From: an uncultured Chlorobiota bacterium
Lineage (GTDB): Bacteria; Bacteroidota; Kapaibacteriia; OLB7
Reading direction: 5' to 3'
NCBI GenBank assembly: GCA_946481475.1
Contig: CAMLOB010000106.1
Location: 1 to 9,902 of the forward strand
Length of the DNA stretch: 9,902 bases
In this document: in pieces, positions 5,525-9,902 of the stretch
How positions within the stretch are numbered: the stretch's first letter is position 1
Layout: every line of letters starts with the position of its first letter
Notes under the pieces: generated by a model
Database searches by the model: none
Told to the model about the DNA's origin: nothing
What the model saw: only the letters and a program-made list of their open reading frames with translations
Program-made: the position numbers and the translations under genes

Positions 5525-7510
5525 CTACCCCCCGCATATCTCATGTACTCTCCTCAACTCCGGCGGACTTCCGAGCAGAATCAACAGATCATTTCCGAGC
5601 AGTGGCGTATCGGCCGAGGGGTTGGAGATGATCTCCTCTTCTCTTCGGATTGCCAGAAGAGTGACGCCGAAGTTTCTGCGCAGATCAAGTTCCGCCAGTG
5701 TCTTCCCGTCCGCTTCCGATCCGCTCTCAATCCGGATCGATTCGATCTCCACGTCCGGAAGATCCAGCGGAGCGGAGGGGCCGTTTCCGCTTGCCATGCT
5801 GCTCTTGCGCAGCATCTCATACCCTTCGGCCCGCACATTGTCGATGAATGCTTCGATCTCGTTCTTCGGCAGATGGTAGCAGGCCAGAACACGGGAGAAA
5901 ATTTCAATCGACGTCTCGTACTCCTCCGGTATCACTTCATTTGCCCCAAGTTGATAGAGTTCCTCCACCTCCTTGACGAATCGCGTCCGGGCGATGATAT
6001 ACAGTCCGGGATTCATCTGCCGCGCTTCGGCGACGATCGAGCGGGTGGCGATCGGATCGGAGATGACCACAACGGCAACGCGCGCCTCCGGAATGCCGGC
6101 CCGCCTCAGCACTCCTTCCTGTGCGGCATCTCCGAAATAGATCGGTTCATCCTGTGCTCTCCCTTTGCGGACAAGTTCCCGGTTCAATTCTATAATGACA
6201 TACTCTGCCTGTGCATGACGTGCTGCCCGGGCCACGTTCGATCCGTTCAATCCGTAGCCGACGATCACAATGTGATTTTCGAGAGAAGCGTGGGATTCCT
6301 CCGGCATCCCTTCACCCTTGCTCCCGAAGCTGAACCACGTCGGCGGACCGTTGCGGACAACCCTGTCGACAAGACGGGGAGCGGCGTTGATGACGAAAGG
6401 AGTGGCGGCCATCGAGAGGACGGAGACGGCGATGAAGATGCCGTAGAGTTCCTCGGAGATCAGTCCGTAGTCGACGCCGACTTTCGAGAGGATGAAGGAG
6501 AACTCGCCGATCTGGCTCAGACCCAGAGCGCTCAGCAGAATGACCCGGATGGAGAGACCAAGCGTTGCCGATGCGGCCGAGGCGGCGATAAACTTCAGGA
6601 GGAAGACGCCGAGCGTTCCGCCGATGATCAGCAGAGGATGCCGCAACAGCAACTCCGGGTTCAGCAACATGCCGACCGAGACGAAGAAGAGACTGGTGAA
6701 GGTGTCGCGGAAGGGGATGATCATGCTGAATGCCTGGTGGCTGTACTCCGATTCGGAGATGACCAGTCCGGCCAGAAACGCCCCGAGCGCAAGCGACAGA
6801 CCGACCTGCGAGGTCAGCCAGGCCGTAGCGAAGCAGAGAAGAACCACCGAGAGGAGGAAAAGCTCCCGGCTTCGCGTATAGACCACAGCGTGCAACAGCC
6901 GGGGGACGATATATCGCGCCCCGACGAGGACCAGGGCAACGACGCCGACTCCCTTACCCAGCAGAAGAGCGATTTCCACCGGATCGGCTTCGGAGGGATC
7001 GGCCAGAATCGGGACGGCCAGCATCATCAGGACAATGATGATATCCTGGAAGATCAGAATTGCCAGAATCGTTCTCCCTTGGGGTGTCTCCAGTTCCGAA
7101 CGATCCTGCAATGCCTTCAGGACGATGGCCGTACTGCTGAGGGCGACCAGAAAGCCGAGAAAAAGAGATCGGTTCAGAGGCAGGCCGAACAGAAGAGCCG
7201 GAATTGTTGCGGCGGCAATTGTTATCCCGACCTGCAACGCCCCTCCCAGAAGAACGGCCCGCTTCACTTTCCGCAGTCCTTTCAGCGAGAACTCGATGCC
7301 GATGGTAAACAGCAGAAGGATCACGCCGATCTCGGCAAGCGTCTCCACCTCCGCCTCGGCACTTACCAGTCCCAGTCCCCGAGGTCCGGCAAGAATTCCC
7401 GTCAGCAGAAATCCGACGATCCCCGGAATACCGAACCGATGGCACAGAAACAGGACGCCGATCGAGACGGCAAAAATGATCGTGATATCTGCAAGAAGAG
7501 GTATGTGCAT
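5525..7510 (-). CDS. Kef/YbaL-type monovalent cation:proton antiporter with TrkA (RCK) domains
   Basis: A 661-residue protein of the CPA2 family that exchanges K+ or Na+ for protons across the inner membrane. Residues 1-380 hold about 12-13 membrane segments with family signatures: FGIPGIVGFLLTGILAGP (26-43), ALSSTAIVLK (123-132), LIFQDI (152-157, with the conserved Asp of the transport site) and LSQIGEFSF (331-339). Residues about 410-525 form a TrkA-N/RCK Rossmann domain: HIVIVGYGLNG gives the GxGxxG loop, and Glu441 at the end of the second strand suggests NAD(H) rather than NADP(H). A TrkA-C domain spans about 586-648. Architecture and length fit YbaL/KefB-like proteins; ligand-gated control by the RCK part is family knowledge. 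The ATG at 7510 directly precedes the first membrane segment; no clear Shine-Dalgarno sequence is seen. It starts 39 bp after the racemase-like gene, so co-transcription is likely. The exact cation cannot be told. Confidence 0.93.
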   Translation of the reverse strand: MHIPLLADITIIFAVSIGVLFLCHRFGIPGIVGFLLTGILAGPRGLGLVSAEAEVETLAEIGVILLLFTIGIEFSLKGLRKVKRAVLLGGALQVGITIAAATIPALLFGLPLNRSLFLGFLVALSSTAIVLKALQDRSELETPQGRTILAILIFQDIIIVLMMLAVPILADPSEADPVEIALLLGKGVGVVALVLVGARYIVPRLLHAVVYTRSRELFLLSVVLLCFATAWLTSQVGLSLALGAFLAGLVISESEYSHQAFSMIIPFRDTFTSLFFVSVGMLLNPELLLRHPLLIIGGTLGVFLLKFIAASAASATLGLSIRVILLSALGLSQIGEFSFILSKVGVDYGLISEELYGIFIAVSVLSMAATPFVINAAPRLVDRVVRNGPPTWFSFGSKGEGMPEESHASLENHIVIVGYGLNGSNVARAARHAQAEYVIIELNRELVRKGRAQDEPIYFGDAAQEGVLRRAGIPEARVAVVVISDPIATRSIVAEARQMNPGLYIIARTRFVKEVEELYQLGANEVIPEEYETSIEIFSRVLACYHLPKNEIEAFIDNVRAEGYEMLRKSSMASGNGPSAPLDLPDVEIESIRIESGSEADGKTLAELDLRRNFGVTLLAIRREEEIISNPSADTPLLGNDLLILLGSPPELRRVHEICGG

Positions 7511-7549
7511 TGTAGTGGCATTAACACCCGGTTGTGCTCTTCGGTTCGC

Positions 7550-8320
7550 CTACATCCCGGCGAAAGAGGAAGAAGATAACACAATCCGCTCGATTTCCTG
7601 CAAGCGAAGACCAAAGGCGGCCGCCGCCCCCTTCTGCGTCTGTGCAGGTGAGCCTGTGGTGAAGATGCGATCCTTCCCTTCCGAAGAGATCCTTCCCGGA
7701 GTCCGGAGCGTCCGCTCCAGCAGATGGTCAACCGGATCGAGGAGTCGGGTGGCCGGAAGAAACCGGGCAAATGCGGCGGTCGCCGCCGGGTAGTGGGTGC
7801 AGGCAAGGAGAAGCGTTCCGCTACGGCGAAGGGGATGAAGGATGCGGCCAAGCTCTGTGTCGAAAGTGCGTCCGTGATGCTCCCCCCGCTCGATCATCCC
7901 CGACAGAGGCTGGGCGATACGTCCCCGTACCCCGATCCCGCAGGCGGCAAGCTCCCGATGATAGATCCCCGAGCGGATGGTCCGCTCTCCACCGACGATA
8001 CCGACCTGCTCGACTCCCGCCCGCTTTACGGTCTCGACTCCCGAATCGATAATGCCTGTGACCTTCGTTCCGGTATCTGACGGGAGGGAGGAAAGAACGG
8101 TCGACGCCGCGTTGCAGGCCACGACGACGTGATCGGCCCCCTGAATCTGAAGAAAAGAGACGGCATGAAACACACGAAGAAGAAGCTCGGTCCGGTCAAG
8201 CTTCCCGTAGGGGACCGAACCGGCATCGGAAAGATAGATCACCCCGGCGTCGGGCCGCTCGCGTTTCAGCCGCGAGTAAAAGCCGAGTCCGCCGATTCCC
8301 CAGTCAAGAACACCAAGCAT
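7550..8320 (-). CDS. murI: Glutamate racemase-like protein (divergent MurI)
   Basis: A 256-residue member of the Asp/Glu racemase superfamily, in which MurI makes D-glutamate for peptidoglycan using two cysteines as acid/base. Both cysteines are in place: Cys69 in VVVACNAAS and Cys174 in LLACTHYP. Asp6 (LGVLDWGIGGLG), VPYG (36-39), RTIRSG (113-118) and Glu144 also fit. Two substrate-pocket positions differ from usual MurI: the Ser after the first Asp (DSGVGG) is Trp7, and the Thr of CNTAS is Ala71. The gene may therefore be a diverged murI or a racemase for another substrate; this is an inference. ATG at 8320 is preferred because the racemase fold begins MLGVLD; an in-frame TTG at 8347 would add nine residues translated from repeat DNA. 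No Shine-Dalgarno sequence is visible. It is followed after 39 bp by the antiporter gene. Confidence 0.8.
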   Translation of the reverse strand: MLGVLDWGIGGLGFYSRLKRERPDAGVIYLSDAGSVPYGKLDRTELLLRVFHAVSFLQIQGADHVVVACNAASTVLSSLPSDTGTKVTGIIDSGVETVKRAGVEQVGIVGGERTIRSGIYHRELAACGIGVRGRIAQPLSGMIERGEHHGRTFDTELGRILHPLRRSGTLLLACTHYPAATAAFARFLPATRLLDPVDHLLERTLRTPGRISSEGKDRIFTTGSPAQTQKGAAAAFGLRLQEIERIVLSSSSFAGM

Positions 8321-8330
8321 GAAGTCAATG

Positions 8331-8417
8331 CAAAAGGAAAAATTCAAAATTCAAAAACGGAGGCCGTTTGTCCCGTCGCCCACCGGTGTATTTTTCATTT
8401 TGAACTTTGCCTTTCCC
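8331..8417. repeat. 87-bp imperfect palindromic repeat, copy 1
   Basis: The left arm (8331-8355, with AAAGGAAAAATTCAAAATTC) is roughly complementary to the right arm (8390-8417, with TTCATTTTGAACTTTGCC). Arms are AT-rich; the centre is GC-rich and contains the palindrome CACCGGTG (8381-8388). Copy 2 starts 96 bp later. On the - strand the left arm lies immediately before the racemase start codon, so the element is probably in its leader. Confidence 0.8.
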
Positions 8418-8426
8418 AGGTCGATT

Positions 8427-8513
8427 CAAAAGGAAGAATTCAAAATTCAAAAAGGGAAGCCGTTTGTCCTATCGCCCACCGGTGTATTTTTCATTTTGAA
8501 TTTTGCCTTTCCC
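8427..8513. repeat. 87-bp imperfect palindromic repeat, copy 2
   Basis: Identical in length to copy 1 and matching it at 81 of 87 bases by eye, with the arms, the central CACCGGTG (8477-8484) and the ends all conserved. A 9-bp linker separates the copies. It ends exactly at the stop codon (8514-8516, - strand) of the methyltransferase-fusion gene, so it may act as its 3' end structure. No target-site duplication is evident. Confidence 0.8.
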
Positions 8514-9878
8514 TCAGGGATACGTCAGCGGTTTCGTCTCCCCGATTTCCAGCGGTCCGGAGTCGAAGGCCAGCAGCCGGTGTGTCCAGCCGATATTCAG
8601 TACTTCTATGTTCCCGTCGGGGAACCGGCTCGACAGGTACCAGCGATATTCGTGTTCGGCCCGGGCCGGGTTGTATCGGACCATCCGTTTCCAGTCGGGA
8701 TGGCTTACCAGGGCGGCCAGGTTGCGGGCGAACTCCGGGTGTCGGCGGCGTCCCAGACGGTGGCGTACCACCGAACGGAGGAACGCAAGGCTTTCCCGCA
8801 TTCGCAGCGGAGCGGCCGCCATGTCGACGATCAGGATACGGCCTCCCGGCGCGAGAACCCGGCGAATCTCCTGCATGATCGGATCCCAGTCGAGGTAGCG
8901 GAAGGACATGAAGGAGAGGACCAGATCGAACGACTGATCTTCAAACGGGAGTCGGGGTTCGGTTATCTGCTCGAACCGCAGATTCCCGAGATGTTCGAAC
9001 CGTTTGCGTCCCCGTCCGATCATCTCACCCGAAGCGTCGACTCCGACTCCGGTCTCCAGCTCAGGGGAAAGCTCCGCCAGCAACGCCCCGTTGCCGCAGC
9101 CGATGTCGAGAACCCGGAGCGGCTTTCCGCGGGAAATATGCTCCTTCAGCCACTTCCACTCATCTTCCCTGACGGTGATGTCGGCAAACGTCCTGTCGTA
9201 GAAGTCGGAGACGGCGTCGTAACCGGTATCCGGATTCCGTTCCTCCGGATCGAACGGGATCATCGGTTCCGGATCGGCAATTCCCGAATACTTGAGGACC
9301 GATCCGATCAGTCCGTGCGACTTCTTCCCTTTGATGCTGATGACATACAGAGGGGACTCTTCGTTGCCGGAGCGATCCCGCACGAAACGATCGGGAGAGC
9401 GGGAAAAACAGGTATACCAGTAGTAGCCGTACGTTCTGACCCCGAAGATCTGCGCAAAGAACCGGGCGAACCATCGGGAGGTCCGGCAGGCGTGGAAGAA
9501 GGCCCGGGCATTCGCAGCGAAGGGGATGGAGAGCGTCCGCCACTCGTGCGGACTGAACTGTTCCGGCCACTGTCGGGTGCCGAACATGATGCCGTAGACT
9601 CCGCTATGGCCGATAAAGTGGAGTTCATCGATCTTCTCTCCCTTCTCCTCAAGTCTCCGCATCGCCTCGGCGAACTCTCTCTTCGACTCCACTCTCTCGC
9701 ACACCACCGACGCACCCTCTGCCTCTTTCTCCCGTGTCATGGTGCGGGCTGCCCGGGCGAATCCTTCTCCCCCTTCGCGATACAGTGTTGTGTAGCCGAT
9801 CCAGATCATAGTGTGTGGCGAATGTGGAGAAGTTCGCAAAGCTTTCTCTGGCGGACAACAAAAAAGCGGGTGTTTCAT
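8514..9878 (-). CDS. Caspase/CHAT-like domain fused to SAM-dependent methyltransferase
   Basis: A single uninterrupted frame of 454 residues. Residues about 24-165 alternate strands and helices as in clan CD cysteine peptidases: a hydrophobic strand ending in a His-Ser-Gly turn (DELHFIGHSG, His91), then a strand ending in Cys (ARAFFHACRT, Cys131) and a further strand (VRTYGYYWYTCFS). This is the His/Cys layout of CHAT and caspase-like domains. After a linker, residues about 216-360 form a class I methyltransferase: VLDIGCGNG (256-264) binds SAM, Asp281 ends strand 2 (GVGVDAS), LPFEDQSFDLVLS (310-322) and LAPGGRILIVD (342-352) are the later motifs. A C-terminal region (360-454) is unassigned. 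The methyltransferase part is secure; the peptidase-like call rests on motif layout only, and substrates are unknown. Start: ATG at 9878 gives the longest frame, with GGAG three bases upstream, but ATG at 9809 (Met24) begins directly at the first strand and may be the true start. Confidence 0.8.
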   Translation of the reverse strand: MKHPLFCCPPEKALRTSPHSPHTMIWIGYTTLYREGGEGFARAARTMTREKEAEGASVVCERVESKREFAEAMRRLEEKGEKIDELHFIGHSGVYGIMFGTRQWPEQFSPHEWRTLSIPFAANARAFFHACRTSRWFARFFAQIFGVRTYGYYWYTCFSRSPDRFVRDRSGNEESPLYVISIKGKKSHGLIGSVLKYSGIADPEPMIPFDPEERNPDTGYDAVSDFYDRTFADITVREDEWKWLKEHISRGKPLRVLDIGCGNGALLAELSPELETGVGVDASGEMIGRGRKRFEHLGNLRFEQITEPRLPFEDQSFDLVLSFMSFRYLDWDPIMQEIRRVLAPGGRILIVDMAAAPLRMRESLAFLRSVVRHRLGRRRHPEFARNLAALVSHPDWKRMVRYNPARAEHEYRWYLSSRFPDGNIEVLNIGWTHRLLAFDSGPLEIGETKPLTYP

Positions 9879-9882
9879 GACC

Positions 9883-9899
9883 TCCGGAAGCTTTCCGGA
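9883..9899. repeat. 7-bp inverted repeat upstream of the fusion gene
   Basis: TCCGGAA (9883-9889) and TTCCGGA (9893-9899) form a hairpin with a 3-base loop just upstream of the ATG at 9878 (- strand). The GGAG near that ATG overlaps the hairpin arm. It could be an operator, a translation-masking hairpin or the end of an upstream gene; the window edge prevents a decision. Confidence 0.45.
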
Positions 9900-9902
9900 C
9901 AG

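Noticed and set aside
5359..5631. Small + strand ORFs translating the heptamer array into Ser/Gln/Leu-rich peptides
   Set aside because: The frames exist only because the heptamers lack stop codons; all frames give similar low-complexity peptides and none has a plausible start signal.
5345..7579. Long + strand open frame of 744 codons opposite the antiporter gene
   Set aside because: It is antisense to a clear CPA2 antiporter, its product is a hydrophilic Asp/Gln/Arg-rich sequence with no recognisable domain, and its start lies in repeat DNA.
8514..9878. Alpha/beta hydrolase reading of the GHSGV motif in the fusion protein
   Set aside because: The serine elbow needs GxSxG and the fifth residue here is Val; the later Ala-Cys strand fits a His/Cys peptidase-like layout better.

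Overview
The window is about 9.9 kb of moderately GC-rich bacterial DNA. It carries six protein genes, most of them separated by repeat-filled gaps. A secreted protein ending in a Por-type (type IX secretion) sorting domain, an OmpA-type outer-membrane protein, and gene starts without convincing Shine-Dalgarno sequences all point to the Bacteroidota/Chlorobiota/Ignavibacteriota group (FCB superphylum). GC content and style would fit an Ignavibacteria- or Kapabacteria-like lineage, but that rank is inference. No type IX secretion machinery, tRNA, rRNA, CRISPR array, transposase or phage gene is visible.

Layout, left to right. (1) 2-1651, +: the C-terminal part of a large secreted protein with Ig-like/choice-of-anchor modules, a cohesin-like domain and the sorting domain. 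(2) 1652-2088: a gap with no gene, filled with GAGT-rich repeats, GC-rich hairpins and a degenerate 7-bp array. (3) 2089-4182, +: an outer-membrane barrel with two OmpA-type peptidoglycan-binding domains. (4) 4183-4464: a gap bounded by AT-rich TTCAAAA heptamers, with a possible RNA hairpin. (5) 4465-5226, +: a PhnE-type phosphonate/phosphate ABC permease without its usual phnC/phnD partners in view. (6) 5227-5524: a convergent gap holding a 78/70-bp GAGT-rich duplication and a perfectly phased array of 18 heptamers. (7) On the - strand, read right to left: a protein fusing a caspase/CHAT-like domain to an SAM methyltransferase (9878-8514), two 87-bp palindromic repeat copies, a divergent glutamate racemase-like protein (8320-7550), and a Kef-type cation/proton antiporter with a TrkA/RCK tail (7510-5525).

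The genes look mostly like envelope functions: surface protein, outer-membrane/peptidoglycan anchor, cell-wall D-glutamate supply, ion homeostasis and uptake. They do not form one obvious pathway. The racemase and antiporter genes, 39 bp apart, are probably co-transcribed.

The two points most worth pursuing are the peptidase-like/methyltransferase fusion at the right end and the intergenic repeats. The repeats are short units, mostly 7 bp. They begin at stop codons (1649, 5224) or run up to start codons (4465, 8320), and they take several sequence forms that look related.
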